From Hyphomicrobiaceae bacterium (GTDB taxonomy: Bacteria; Pseudomonadota; Alphaproteobacteria; Rhizobiales; Hyphomicrobiaceae), in NCBI GenBank assembly GCA_008933705.1, contig WBUN01000002.1, positions 62,001-126,000 on the forward strand: a stretch of DNA of 64,000 nt. Reading direction: 5' to 3'. The position numbers and the translations under genes were made by a program. Positions 28,817 through 41,176 of this stretch are shown in pieces (the first letter of the stretch is position 1; the number at the start of each line of letters is the position of its first letter). Below the pieces are notes generated by a model. That model saw only the letters and a list, made by a program, of their open reading frames with translations, searched no databases and was not told the origin of the DNA.

Positions 28817-29688
28817 ATGAAGCCCGCCGCATTCGACTACCTAGCCGCCGACAGCCTCGATGCCGCCGCCGCCGCGCTGAGCCGGGCCGGCGGCGACGGC
28901 AAGGTTCTGGCCGGCGGGCAAAGCCTTATGCCGATGCTGAACTTCCGCCTGGTCAGGCCGTCCATCCTGATCGACATCAATCGCATCCCGGGCCTCGCCT
29001 ACATCGAGGCGACGGACAATGCCGTCCGGGTCGGAGCCCTTACGCGGCACCACGCGATCGAAACCTCGCCGGTCGTCAAAGCACACCTGCCCGTTCTGAC
29101 GGCGGCCATGCAGCATGTCGCACACCTCGCCATCCGCAACCGCGGCACCATCGGCGGGAGCCTGTCGCATGCCGACCCGGCCGCAGAGCTGCCGATGATG
29201 GCGCTGCTGCTTGATGCGAGGATCGCCATCCAGTCTTACGGAGGCCGGCGCACCGAACAGGCGCGAGACTTCTTCGTCGGATCGCTCGCAACCTCGCTCG
29301 GCGAGGACGAGATCGTCACCGATGTTGAATTCCCAAGGCTCGCACCCGGCACGGGCTGGGCCTTCGAGGAGGTGGCGCGCCGCTCGGGGGATTTCGCCCT
29401 TGCCGCCGTCGGCGTCACGATCTCGGTCAGAGACGGCAAGGCCGATCAGGTCCGCATCGGCATGATGGGCGTCGGCGAGACGCCGCTGCGAGCGCCGCAG
29501 GCCGAGGCGCTGCTCTCGGGGCGCACGGTGGATGGGGCGCTTCTCGATGAGGCCGTTGCATCGGTTCGGTCGGTCGTCGAGCCCAACTCCGATCTGCATG
29601 CGTCCGGCGAATATCGCCGGCATCTGGTCGGCGTGCTGGCCCGGCGTGCCATCGAGACCGCGTGGCGGCGAGCGATCGGAGATCTGCA

Positions 29689-29692
<4 letters not shown>
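28817..29692 (+). CDS. Molybdenum hydroxylase FAD-binding medium subunit (CoxM/CutM-like)
   Basis: 291 residues. FAD motifs AGGQSLMPML (about 33-42) and TIGGSLSHADPAAE (about 112-125) are those of the xanthine-dehydrogenase/CoxM medium chain. It carries electrons from the Fe-S subunit to an acceptor. The stop overlaps the start of the Fe-S subunit (ATGA). Subunit order medium-small-large, with one gene between small and large, is noted under the large subunit. Confidence 0.93.
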
Positions 29693-30167
<475 letters not shown>

Positions 30168-30171
<4 letters not shown>

Positions 30172-30929
30172 AGATGCATATCCTGTCGGGTGGCCGGCTG
30201 CGCATGAGGAAAAGCACCTACCTGCCGGATGCCGATCGCAGCGAGACGATCGAGCTCCCGGTGTCCAGCGTCCTGCTGCGGCACAAGCAGGCGAACGTGC
30301 TGTTCGATACGGGGTGCCACCCCTCCGTCGCGGAGAACGCCGAGGCGCGCTGGGGCGGGATGGCGCGCGTCGTGAAGCCGATCATGGCACCCGACGACAA
30401 CGTGCTGACAGGCCTGGCGGAGCTCGGTCTCGCCCCCGAGGACATCGACGTCGTCATCAACTCGCACTTCCACCCCGACCACTGCGGCTGCAACGGCTTT
30501 TTCAAGAAGGCGACCATCATCGTCCATGCTTTGGAGCTGGAGACGGCCAAAGCGCCCGGCAGCACCGAAAGGGGCTACATCGCCGCCGAATGGGATCATC
30601 CCATGCCTATAGAGACGATCGGCGGGCAACGCGATCTGCTGGGCGACGGCCGCGTCGTGCTCATCCCGCTGCCGGGCCACACGCCGGGGATGATCGGCGC
30701 GCTTGCCGCGCTCAACCGCTGCGGCACATTCCTGCTCGCCTCCGATGCCGTGAGCCTACGCGCCACGCTCGACCGCGACATCGTTCCACGCAACACCTGG
30801 AATGCGGAAGCGCTGCTCGCGTCGCTGGCCGAGATCCGGCGCCTGGAAGAGGGCGGCGCCACCGTTCTGTGCGGCCACGACGCCCAGCAATGGGTGTCTT
30901 TGCGCAAAGGAGCCCACGCCTATGACTGA
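30168..30929 (+). CDS. Metallo-beta-lactamase-fold hydrolase (lactonase-like)
   Basis: 253 residues. The zinc motif SHFHPDHCG gives His100, His102, Asp104 and His105. Further ligands are probably in PLPGHTPGM, ASDAV and the final CGHD. The overall pattern resembles the AttM/AiiB N-acyl-homoserine-lactone lactonase branch, which also opens other lactones. Being inside the molybdenum hydroxylase operon, it more likely opens a ring lactone or cleaves an intermediate of the pathway than quenches signals. Overlaps both neighbours (4 and 8 bases). Confidence 0.82.
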
Positions 30930-33336
30930 AGTGCCCGGGCAAACGGCCGCCGACTTGGCCCTCGACGACCGCCAGACACGGCCCAAGAACATCGGTGCCA
31001 GGATCAAGCGCACGGAGGATCCCCGGCTTCTCACCGGGCGCGGCACCTACGTGGACGATCGCCAGGCGCGCGGCATGCTGCACGTTGCCTTCCGGCGCAG
31101 CGATCACGCGCACGCGCGCATTCTTTCGATCGATGCGGCAGCAGCGCGCGCCGTCCCAGGCGTGGCGGCGGTCCTCACGGCGGGTGACCTCGCGGACGAC
31201 GCCGTGCCGGTGCACGCCGTCTCGCGCATGGCGAACTACTACGCCACGCCGATCCGCGCCCTGGCATCGGACAAGGTGCGCTTCGTCGGCGAGCCGGTCG
31301 TCGCGGTGGTCGCCGAAAGCCGTTACGTCGCGGAGGATGCCTGCGAGCTGATCGAGATCGGCTACGACCCTCTCCCCGTCGTCGTGGACCCCGAGGCGGC
31401 GGTGCGCGCGGATGCTCCCCTGCTGCACGAGGAAGCAGGCACCAACATCCTGGTGCAGCGCGAGTTCAAGCGCGGCGACTTCGAGGCCGAGATGTTCGCG
31501 GCGCCGGTGCGCGTGAAGGGGCGGTTCCGCTTTCATCGCAAGACGCCCACGGCCATGGAGAACCGCTCGTATCTCGCCGAGTACGACGGCGGCCGCGACG
31601 AGCTGGTCCTGCATTCGTCAACCCAGGTGCCGGGCATCATCCGCAATGCGCTCTCCGAGGCGCTCGGCATGCCGGGGCATCGGCTGCGCGTTATCGCCCC
31701 CGAGGTTGGCGGCGGGTTCGGCGGCAAGGCCTCGCTTTACCCTGAGGAGCTTGTGGTCGCTCTCGCCGCGCGCAAGCTCGGCCGGCCGGTCAAATGGACC
31801 AGCGACCGCATGGAGGATCTGACCGCGACGAGCCACGGGTTCGACGAGACCATCGACGCCGAGATGGGCCTCGACCACGAGGGCCGCGTCATGGCGTTGA
31901 CGGCGGACGTGATCGGCGACGTCGGCGCCTACTCGATCTACCCGTGGACGTGCGCGCTCGAGCCCGTGCAGGTGGTAAGTTTCCTGCCGGGCCCCTATCG
32001 CATCCAGAACTACCGTGGCACCGTGCGGGCGGTCGCAACCTGCAAGGCGCCGACCGGACCTTATCGCGGCGTCGGCCGGCCGATCTCCACCTTCGTGACG
32101 GAGCGGCTGCTCGATATGGCCGCCCACCGGATCGGCATCGATCCCCGCGATATCCGCCTGAAGAATTTCATCCAGGACCACGAGTTCCCCTACAGGATCG
32201 GCTCGGGCATCGTCTGGGACCGCTCGAGCTTCACCGACTGCCTCGAGGCTGCGTGCAAGGCGGTCGACTACGACGCCCTGCGACGCCGCCAGGCCGAGGC
32301 GCGCGCCGCCGGGCGCTGGTTCGGCGTCGGCATTGCCTCCTACGCAGAGCTGACCGGCATCGGCTCGCGCATCTCGGTAGCGCCGGGCATGCCGCTCAAT
32401 ACCGGAACAGAGACGGCCAGGATCCGCATCGATACCACCGGCGGCATCACCGCCGCCTTCGGCATCGCCTCGCACGGCCAGGGGCTGGAGACGACGCTGG
32501 CGCAGGTGGTTGCCGACAAGCTCGGCGTGCGCGTCGAGGACGTTCGCATCATCCAGGGCGACAGCGCCGCCGTGCCGAACCCGACCGGCACCTATGCGAG
32601 CCGCAGCACCGTGCTCGCCAGCGGTGCGGCAACGCTTGCCGCGCGAACCCTGCGTGCCAAGGTCTTCAAGGCGGCGGCGCACCTGCTCGACGCCTCCGCC
32701 GACGATCTGGTCGCGGAGGACGGCCGCATCTACGTGCCCCACACCAACAAGTCGACGACCTTCAAGGATGTGGCGCGCGCCGTTTATCTCGAGATGGGCC
32801 GCCTGCCAGGCGAGGCACGCGAGGAGCTGGAGGCGGCAGGCACCTACGATCCGGTCCTCGGCACGACAACCTCGGCGTCGCATGTCGCCGTTCTCGACAT
32901 CGATCCTGCCACCTACGCCATTCGCCTGGAGAAGTTCGTTGTCGCGGAGGACTGCGGGCGCCTGATCAATCCGCTCATCGTCGACGGCCAGGTGCACGGC
33001 GGCGTCGCCCAGGGAATCGGCGCCGCCCTCTACGAGGAGGTCGTCTATGACGACGACGGCCAGATCCTGACTGCCAGCTTGGTGGACTACGTGGTGCCTG
33101 CCGCCAGCGAGATTCCGCCGATGCAGGTCGTCCATATGCAGACGACGTCTCCGGCCATAGGCGGCTTCCGCGGCATGGGCGAGGGCGGGACCATCGGCGC
33201 GCCCGCAGCCATCGCCAATGCCGTCTCCGACGCGCTGGCCCCGCTCGGCATCGAAATAGACGAACTCCCGGTGACGCCAGAGCGATTGTTCCGGCTCATC
33301 CAGGCTGCAAGATCGCGAACAGGAGACCAGGAATGA
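30922..33336 (+). CDS. Molybdenum hydroxylase large (Mo-pterin) subunit, form II type
   Basis: 804 residues. A leading KRTEDPRLLTGRGTYVDD and the Mo-cofactor motif GGGFGGKASLYPEE are family hallmarks. The active-site loop reads PYRGVGRP, not the AYRCSFR of true CO dehydrogenase, so this is a form II/xanthine-dehydrogenase-like enzyme. The catalytic Glu is in GFRGMGEGGTIGAP. It hydroxylates an aromatic, heterocyclic or aldehyde carbon with water as oxygen source. Works with the 28817-29692 and 29689-30171 subunits. The lactonase-like gene between small and large subunits is unusual. The stop overlaps the SDR start by 4 bases. Confidence 0.9.
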   Translation: MTEVPGQTAADLALDDRQTRPKNIGARIKRTEDPRLLTGRGTYVDDRQARGMLHVAFRRSDHAHARILSIDAAAARAVPGVAAVLTAGDLADDAVPVHAVSRMANYYATPIRALASDKVRFVGEPVVAVVAESRYVAEDACELIEIGYDPLPVVVDPEAAVRADAPLLHEEAGTNILVQREFKRGDFEAEMFAAPVRVKGRFRFHRKTPTAMENRSYLAEYDGGRDELVLHSSTQVPGIIRNALSEALGMPGHRLRVIAPEVGGGFGGKASLYPEELVVALAARKLGRPVKWTSDRMEDLTATSHGFDETIDAEMGLDHEGRVMALTADVIGDVGAYSIYPWTCALEPVQVVSFLPGPYRIQNYRGTVRAVATCKAPTGPYRGVGRPISTFVTERLLDMAAHRIGIDPRDIRLKNFIQDHEFPYRIGSGIVWDRSSFTDCLEAACKAVDYDALRRRQAEARAAGRWFGVGIASYAELTGIGSRISVAPGMPLNTGTETARIRIDTTGGITAAFGIASHGQGLETTLAQVVADKLGVRVEDVRIIQGDSAAVPNPTGTYASRSTVLASGAATLAARTLRAKVFKAAAHLLDASADDLVAEDGRIYVPHTNKSTTFKDVARAVYLEMGRLPGEAREELEAAGTYDPVLGTTTSASHVAVLDIDPATYAIRLEKFVVAEDCGRLINPLIVDGQVHGGVAQGIGAALYEEVVYDDDGQILTASLVDYVVPAASEIPPMQVVHMQTTSPAIGGFRGMGEGGTIGAPAAIANAVSDALAPLGIEIDELPVTPERLFRLIQAARSRTGDQE

Positions 33337-34085
33337 AGATGGGGCTTGAAGGCAGAGTCGCGCTCGTCACCGGAGCGGCCCGCGATGTGGGCCGCGAGAT
33401 CGCGCTGGCCCTGGCTTCGGAGGGTGCGGCCGTCGCCATCAACTACAACAGCTCGGACGAGCGCGCCCAGACCGTGGTCGACGAGATCAAGGCCAAGGGC
33501 GGCCGCGCCATCGCCTGCAAAGCCGATATCGCCGATCTTGCCGCGGTCAGGCAGATGGTCGACCGCACCGCCACCGAGCTCGGCGGCCTCGACATCCTGG
33601 TCAACAATGCCGGCCTCGTCATCCGCAGGCGCTTCGCCGAGACGTCGCCGGACGAATGGCGCCGCCAGATCGACACCTGCCTCTATGGCACGATTCACTG
33701 CTGCCACGCCGCGGCACCACTGCTCGAAGCCAGCAAGAACGGCCGCATCATCAGCCTGATGGGCGACAGCTCTCGCGTCGGCGAGTCCGGCCTGTCGATT
33801 GCGGCGGCCGCCCGCGCCGGTGTCATCGCCCTCATGAAGTCCCTCGCCCGCGAGATGGCCAGATCGGGCACCACCGCCAACGCCGTCGCACTCGGCCTGG
33901 TGGAGACGGCGCACGATCGCGCATGGGTCGAAGCCAACCGCGAGAAGCTCGTCAAGCTCTATCCCTTGCGCCGGCTCGGCCAGCCGAGCGACGTCGCGCC
34001 GATGGTGGCCCTGCTCGCCTCCGACCACGGAAGCTGGATCACCGGCCAGGTCGTCAGCATCAGCGGCGGCTTCAGCATGGTGTGA
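33333..34085 (+). CDS. SDR-family protein lacking the catalytic Tyr and Lys
   Basis: 250 residues with a classical Rossmann core: nucleotide motif TGAARDVG (13-20), NNAG (91-94) and the C-terminal ITGQVVSISGGFSMV. At the place of the catalytic YxxxK there is A157-A-A-A-R161 (SIAAAARAGV), so Tyr is Ala and Lys is Arg. Family members without these residues are usually not dehydrogenases. It might bind NAD(P) as a regulator, or catalyse a different reaction. Most annotations would call it 3-oxoacyl-ACP reductase, which the sequence does not support. Overlaps the large subunit by 4 bases. Confidence 0.85.
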   Translation: MKMGLEGRVALVTGAARDVGREIALALASEGAAVAINYNSSDERAQTVVDEIKAKGGRAIACKADIADLAAVRQMVDRTATELGGLDILVNNAGLVIRRRFAETSPDEWRRQIDTCLYGTIHCCHAAAPLLEASKNGRIISLMGDSSRVGESGLSIAAAARAGVIALMKSLAREMARSGTTANAVALGLVETAHDRAWVEANREKLVKLYPLRRLGQPSDVAPMVALLASDHGSWITGQVVSISGGFSMV

Positions 34086-34152
34086 GCACGCCCGCCCACG
34101 ACACCACGACAACAAGAAGCGATACGCAGGCTCGCGAGAAGGGAGGACTGGA

Positions 34153-35763
34153 ATGCTGCGGACGGATCTCATTGCACCGATCGCCGAGTTGCTGCGCAGG
34201 CATGCGGACGCACGCGGGGCAAAGGTCGCCTTCCAGGACGGGAGGAGGTCGGTTACCTATGCGGACCTGCTAGAGAGAACAGGTCGCCTCGCCGGCCATC
34301 TGGCCGATCTCGGCGTGGCTCCAGGCCAAAGCGTCGCCATCCTGCTCCCCAACTCCGTCGACTGGGTCGAAGCCTGCTTTGCCATCGCTCGAGCCGGCGC
34401 CGTCAGCGTCCCCATCAGCTACGAGGCGAGCGAGCCGGAAATCCTCTACCGCCTGACCGATGCCGACTGCCGGGCCATCATCACGACGGACGAGCGGGCC
34501 GAACTGGCGGCGCGTCTGCGGTCGGAGGCCTCGGGCCTTGCGAGCACCATTCTCAGCGACCGCGGCGCCCAGCGCGGCGACGGCCTGCGCTTCGCCAGCC
34601 TTGCCAGGAGCACACCGAGATCCTCCCCGCGCGATCCGTCGAATATCGATGAGCCAGCCTTCATCATCTACACGTCCGGCACCACGGGACGCGCCAAGGG
34701 CGTGCTGCTCACGATGCGGGGCATGCTGTGGGTGACGGCCGCCTGCTGGGCGCCGATCTGCAGCCTGTCGCACAAGGACACCGTGTTATCGCCACTGCCA
34801 CTGTTCCACTCCTACGCCTTGAACCTGAGCGTGCTTTCTATCCTGGCCACAGGTGCCAGCGAATACATCATGGAGAGATTCTCGACCGCCGAGGCGCTCG
34901 CGCTCCTGAAGAGCGGTGCCTACACGCTGATGCCGGGCGTCCCGACCATGTTCCACTATCTCCTGCAGCGCGCGCGTGAGGACGAGAGCAAGGCTTCCTC
35001 CTCGCGCTCCTTCTTCTCGCGCGCCAAACCCAAGGCGGCAGACGCAAAGCTCCCCAGCTTGCGCATGTGCATCTCGGCCGGCGCCATCATGCCGGCAACG
35101 CTCAATCGCGAGTTCGAGGAATTCTTCTCGGTGCCCTTGCTGGACGGCTACGGCATCACCGAAACGTCGACCATGGTGACCATGAACTGGCCGACCGGAG
35201 GCCGTGTGCTCGGCTCATGCGGCATCCCGGTGCCGGGCCTCGCCGTGCGCATCATCGATCCGGCGACGGGACACGACGCGCCGCTGGGCGCGGAGGGCGA
35301 GCTGATCGTGCGCGGTCCCAACGTCATGCCCGGCTATCACAACAAACCGGCCGAGACCGAGGCGGCCCTGCGCGATGGCTGGTACCGGACCGGCGATCTC
35401 GCCAGGAGCGACGCCAACGGCTTCCTGACCATCACCGGCCGGCTGAAGGAACTCATCATCCGCGGCGGGCAGAACATTGCCCCCGCCGAGATCGAGGAGG
35501 CGGTGAACAAGTTCGCGCCCGTGCTCGACAGCGCCGTCGTCGGCGTGCCGCACCAGCACCTGGGCGAGGTGCCGGCTCTGTTCGTCGTTGCGCGTCCGGG
35601 CATGACGATCGACGCCGAGGCTCTGCTCGGGCACTGCGCGGCGCAGCTATCCGCCTACAAGGTGCCTCAGTCGGTGCACGTCGTTGGCGAGATCCCGCGC
35701 ACCGGCTCGGGCAAGATCATCCGCTTCAAGCTGCGCGAAATGCTAACCAGCCAGAATCAATAG
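34153..35763 (+). CDS. AMP-forming acyl-CoA ligase
   Basis: 536 residues of the ANL superfamily. The AMP-binding P-loop is YTSGTTGRAKG (about 174-184). Further motifs are GYGITETS, WYRTGDLA and GGQNIAPAEIEE, and the C-terminal Lys is in PRTGSGKIIRFK. It activates a carboxylic acid to the CoA thioester with ATP. In this operon it probably primes the imported acid. A Lys/Ser/Ala-rich insert (about 275-297) is a possible loop. It starts 67 bp after the SDR behind AAGGGAGGA. Confidence 0.92.
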   Translation: MLRTDLIAPIAELLRRHADARGAKVAFQDGRRSVTYADLLERTGRLAGHLADLGVAPGQSVAILLPNSVDWVEACFAIARAGAVSVPISYEASEPEILYRLTDADCRAIITTDERAELAARLRSEASGLASTILSDRGAQRGDGLRFASLARSTPRSSPRDPSNIDEPAFIIYTSGTTGRAKGVLLTMRGMLWVTAACWAPICSLSHKDTVLSPLPLFHSYALNLSVLSILATGASEYIMERFSTAEALALLKSGAYTLMPGVPTMFHYLLQRAREDESKASSSRSFFSRAKPKAADAKLPSLRMCISAGAIMPATLNREFEEFFSVPLLDGYGITETSTMVTMNWPTGGRVLGSCGIPVPGLAVRIIDPATGHDAPLGAEGELIVRGPNVMPGYHNKPAETEAALRDGWYRTGDLARSDANGFLTITGRLKELIIRGGQNIAPAEIEEAVNKFAPVLDSAVVGVPHQHLGEVPALFVVARPGMTIDAEALLGHCAAQLSAYKVPQSVHVVGEIPRTGSGKIIRFKLREMLTSQNQ

Positions 35764-35771
35764 CGCCATGG

Positions 35772-37647
<1,876 letters not shown>

Positions 37648-37801
37648 GCGACCCGGCAAGGACGCAATTCCCCGGCCGGGCCTTGCGGCGACTGGTTAAT
37701 GCAGGGCTGCGGCAAAAGGGGGCGCCGACTGTCCCCCACGGTGCAAGGCGGCCACGCTACCTGTCACACACCTGCAATCAGAATCCGCTTTCGTGTGCGC
37801 C

Positions 37802-38629
37802 ATGCAGGACGCACCACAAGACCACGCTGCGGATCTGGCCCTTCAGCCCCACGTTCGCGCGCTCTTTCTCTCCGACATCCACCTCGGCACGCGCACATCC
37901 CAGGCCGAGCGGCTGCTCGATTTCCTGAAGCACGTGGAAGCCGACGTGATCTACCTGGTCGGCGACATCGTCGACTTCTGGAGGGTCCGCCGCGGCCCGC
38001 ATTGGCCGCAGACCCACAACGACGTTCTCCAGAAGCTTCTGCGCAAGGTGCGCAAGGGCACACGCATCGTCTTCATCCCCGGGAACCACGACGAGGGCCT
38101 GCGCGACTACTCAGGGTTGCACTTCGGCGGCATCGAGATCCTCATGGACGCCGTCCACGCGACGGCCGACGGCCGGCGCTATCTGGTCATGCACGGGGAC
38201 GAGTTCGACGTTGTCGTGCGCGCCGCCAAGTGGCTGGCTTTCCTGGGCGACCGCGGCTACGAGCTCGCGCTTTGGCTCAACAACCCGCTCAACTGGGTGC
38301 GCCGCCATCTGGGCCTCGGCTACTGGTCGTTCTCGGCCTACCTGAAATACCGCGTCAAGACGGCGGTGGCCTTCATCGGCGCCTTCGAGGAGGCGGTGGC
38401 CAGCGAGGCCAAGCGGCGCGGGGCCGACGGCGTCATCTGCGGCCACATCCATCATGCCTCCGATCGCAGCTTCGGGGGCATCCACTACCTTAACTGCGGC
38501 GACTGGGTGGAAAGCTGTACCGCCATCATCGAGACCCGGGCCGGTGAACTGCGGGTGGTGCATTGGGGCGAGCGCCGCGACAGGACCCGCAAGCTCGAGC
38601 CGGCCAGAACGGCGGCCGCTGCGGCCTGA
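37802..38629 (+). CDS. Calcineurin-like phosphoesterase, UDP-2,3-diacylglucosamine diphosphatase (LpxH-type) candidate
   Basis: 275 residues. Metal-binding motifs follow the standard order: SDIHLG, GDIVDFW, GNHDE, VMHGDEFD and CGHIHHA. The pattern with DFWRVRRGPHWP and GYWSFSAYLKYRVK is that of the LpxH-like group annotated as lipid A diphosphatases. The role in lipid A synthesis is a family assignment. ATG at 37802 is chosen; a GTG three codons earlier is possible. About 150 bp separate it from the flavoprotein, so it is probably an independent gene. Confidence 0.83.
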   Translation: MQDAPQDHAADLALQPHVRALFLSDIHLGTRTSQAERLLDFLKHVEADVIYLVGDIVDFWRVRRGPHWPQTHNDVLQKLLRKVRKGTRIVFIPGNHDEGLRDYSGLHFGGIEILMDAVHATADGRRYLVMHGDEFDVVVRAAKWLAFLGDRGYELALWLNNPLNWVRRHLGLGYWSFSAYLKYRVKTAVAFIGAFEEAVASEAKRRGADGVICGHIHHASDRSFGGIHYLNCGDWVESCTAIIETRAGELRVVHWGERRDRTRKLEPARTAAAAA

Positions 38630-38872
38630 AGCCCTCCAAGAAAAGGGGGCACACGGAGCCCCGCGGCCCCAGCGGCCAATTCTCATTTGCTGACGCGCCA
38701 ATAGTTCTGGGTTACAAGACCAGCCCGGCGATGCTAGCCTTTTTGACAGCAATTGCCGCCTGCAGGGATGCAGATCGTCCGCCGGGAGCGCGAGCCCTCG
38801 GGGGGATGTGTTTCGCTGTGTGGGAGGAGAAGCGTCTCGGATGCACGAGACACTGAGGAAGGAAACCTATTG

Positions 38873-39874
38873 ATGCGTACACGCTCTCTCATTGCGGCAT
38901 TTGCCGCGGCCGTCGTCGGCTTTGCGCATGCTGCTGCCGCCCAGCCATATCCGAGCAAGCCGATCACTGTGATCGTGCCGTTCGCCGCGGGCGGACCGAC
39001 CGATGTCGTCACCCGTCTTGTGAGCGAGCACATGTCGCGTACGCTCGGCCAGCAGCTCGTAGTCGAAAACGTCGGCGGCGCTGGCGGATCGACCGGCATG
39101 ACGCGGGCCGCGCAGGCAGCGCCCGACGGCTACACGATCGCCGTCGGCAACATGGGCACGCAGTCAGCGGCCCCGGCGCTGTATGCGAACCTGAAGTATG
39201 ACCCCGCCAAGAGCTTTGCCCAGGTCGGCATCGTCAACTACACGCCGCAGGCGATCGTGGCCAAGAAGGATACCGCTGCGAAGAACCTCAAGGAGTTCCT
39301 CGCCTATCTCCAAGCCAACCATGCCAAGCTCAGCTACGGCCATGCCGGCGTCGGCTCGATCTCCTACGTCTCGGGCACCGTCTTCAACTCGAAATTCGGG
39401 CTCAAGCCCGGTCTCGTCGCCTATCGCGGCACGGCGCCGGCGCTGAACGACCTCGTGGGCGGCCAGATCGACTACATGGTGGACCAGTCGCTCAACGTCA
39501 TTCCCCAGATCAAGGCCGGCACCATCAAGGTGTACGCCGTCGCAGCCCCTGCGCGGCTGGAGAGCCTGCCCGACGTGCCGACCACCAAGGAACTCGGCGT
39601 CGACTTCATCTTCAGCGCCTGGAACGCGATGGTCGCCCCCAAGGACACTCCGAAAGAGATCGTCGCCAAGCTGGCCGATGCGCTGAGCAAAGCCCTCGAC
39701 GATCCGAAGATCAAGGCCCGCTATGTGGAGCTTGGCAGCACGGCGCCGCAAGGCGCTGACCGCGGGCCGGCCGCGCTGCAGAAGCTGGTGGAGAGCGAGA
39801 TGGCGCGCATCACGCCGGTGCTCAAGGAAGCTCTTGCCGCTGCTGCGGCCGCCCAACCGGCACAGAAGAAGTGA
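38873..39874 (+). CDS. Tripartite tricarboxylate transporter receptor (TctC/Bug family)
   Basis: 333 residues with a signal peptide cleaved near AAAAQ (about 23). The mature protein starts PYPSKPITVIVPFAAGGPTD, the Bug-family signature, and has PDGYTIAVGN and VDQSLNVIPQIKAG. It binds carboxylates in the periplasm. No tctA or tctB membrane gene lies nearby, so it is an orphan receptor. Position 54 bp upstream of the aconitase X genes suggests a hydroxyproline- or carboxylate-related ligand. AGGAAGGAAA precedes the ATG. The 243-bp gap before it holds no recognised gene. Confidence 0.9.
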   Translation: MRTRSLIAAFAAAVVGFAHAAAAQPYPSKPITVIVPFAAGGPTDVVTRLVSEHMSRTLGQQLVVENVGGAGGSTGMTRAAQAAPDGYTIAVGNMGTQSAAPALYANLKYDPAKSFAQVGIVNYTPQAIVAKKDTAAKNLKEFLAYLQANHAKLSYGHAGVGSISYVSGTVFNSKFGLKPGLVAYRGTAPALNDLVGGQIDYMVDQSLNVIPQIKAGTIKVYAVAAPARLESLPDVPTTKELGVDFIFSAWNAMVAPKDTPKEIVAKLADALSKALDDPKIKARYVELGSTAPQGADRGPAALQKLVESEMARITPVLKEALAAAAAAQPAQKK

Positions 39875-39928
39875 TGGTCGCGTAAGGCGCGATCGTCTCT
39901 TTCATGCAGCGCAAGGCAGGGCACGCGT

Positions 39929-41176
39929 ATGAAGCTGACGGATGAGGAGCGCGCCATGCTGGCGGGCGAGGCAGGTCCCGCACGCCAGTGGGCGATTCGT
40001 CATCAAATCGCGGTCGGCGACTTCTTCGACGCGCCCGATTTCGTGCCCGTCGGCCAGGCGCACATCATGGCCGACACGGAAAGCCTGGGCGAGGCGGGCG
40101 TCGCCTGGCTGGAGGAGTTGGCCGCGCTGCCCAGGGATCAGCGTCTCGTGCGCATCCCCACGATCACGGATCCGCGCGGGCTCGACTTCAATTCGTACAA
40201 ACGCCTGAAGCAGACCGACGCCATGGCAGCCCTCGAAGGACGCGCGATCCGCGCCTTCGAGGCGCTGGGCGTCATGATGACCAACACTTGCATCAACTAC
40301 CAGACCATCCTGCCGCCGGTGCGCGGCGAGCACCTGGCCTTCGGCGACACCGGCGTCGTCATCTACTCCAACGCGGTGATGGGCGCGCGCAGCAACTTCG
40401 AAGGCGGGCCGTCGGCGCTGTCCGCCGGCCTCACCGGGCGCACGCCGCGCTACGGCTACCACCTCGACGTGCATCGCGCCGGCACCAAGCATTTCGCACT
40501 GTCCCATCAGCCCCGCGACCTCTCCGACTGGGGCGCGCTCGGCGGCATCGTCGGCAAGGCCACCAACAGCTACTGGGAGGTGCCGGTCATCACCGGCATT
40601 GCGGCGGCGCCGAATTCGGATGAGTTGAAGCACTTCGGCGCGGCGGCGGCGAGCTTCGGATCGGTCGCGCTCTTCCATATTCCGGGCGTGACGCCCGAAG
40701 CGCCGACGCTGGTCGATGCCTTCCAGGGCCGAGCCGTGCCGGCAGCGACGCCCATCGGCGCCGCCGACTTCGAGGCGTTCTATGCCACCTATGCCGCGCG
40801 CGGCGACAAGGTCGACGTGGTGGTGTTCGCCGCGCCCCAGCTCTCGCTCATCGAAATGCAGCAGGTGGCGGGCCTGCTCGACGGTCGCCGCGTGCACGAG
40901 GGGACCTCGCTCGTCGTCACCACCTCGCCCGAGATCAAGTTCGCCGCCGACCGCATGGGGCTGACGCGGCGCATCGAGGATGCCGGCGGCGTGGTGGCTG
41001 CCGGCGTGTGCTTCTACCAGAGCTATGCCCGCGAAATGGCGGAGGCGAATGGCTGGCAGCGCCTGCTCACCAACTCGGCCAAGCTGGTCAACATCATCGC
41101 CGGCTACGGTTACAAACCGACGCTCGCCAGCATGGAGCGGTGCATCGACAGCGCGGTGGCGGGAGAGGTGCTCTGA
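39929..41176 (+). CDS. Aconitase X catalytic (large) subunit
   Basis: 415 residues of the AcnX (DUF521) family. Fe-S ligand Cys residues are expected in MTNTCINYQ (Cys121), AAGVCFYQS and MERCIDS, all present. GDTGVVIYSNAVMGARSNFEGG is a family hallmark. Characterised AcnX enzymes are cis-3-hydroxy-L-proline dehydratases or mevalonate-5-phosphate dehydratases; the bacterial two-chain form points to the former. The stop overlaps the small-subunit ATG by one base. The TctC receptor precedes it. Confidence 0.88.
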   Translation: MKLTDEERAMLAGEAGPARQWAIRHQIAVGDFFDAPDFVPVGQAHIMADTESLGEAGVAWLEELAALPRDQRLVRIPTITDPRGLDFNSYKRLKQTDAMAALEGRAIRAFEALGVMMTNTCINYQTILPPVRGEHLAFGDTGVVIYSNAVMGARSNFEGGPSALSAGLTGRTPRYGYHLDVHRAGTKHFALSHQPRDLSDWGALGGIVGKATNSYWEVPVITGIAAAPNSDELKHFGAAAASFGSVALFHIPGVTPEAPTLVDAFQGRAVPAATPIGAADFEAFYATYAARGDKVDVVVFAAPQLSLIEMQQVAGLLDGRRVHEGTSLVVTTSPEIKFAADRMGLTRRIEDAGGVVAAGVCFYQSYAREMAEANGWQRLLTNSAKLVNIIAGYGYKPTLASMERCIDSAVAGEVL

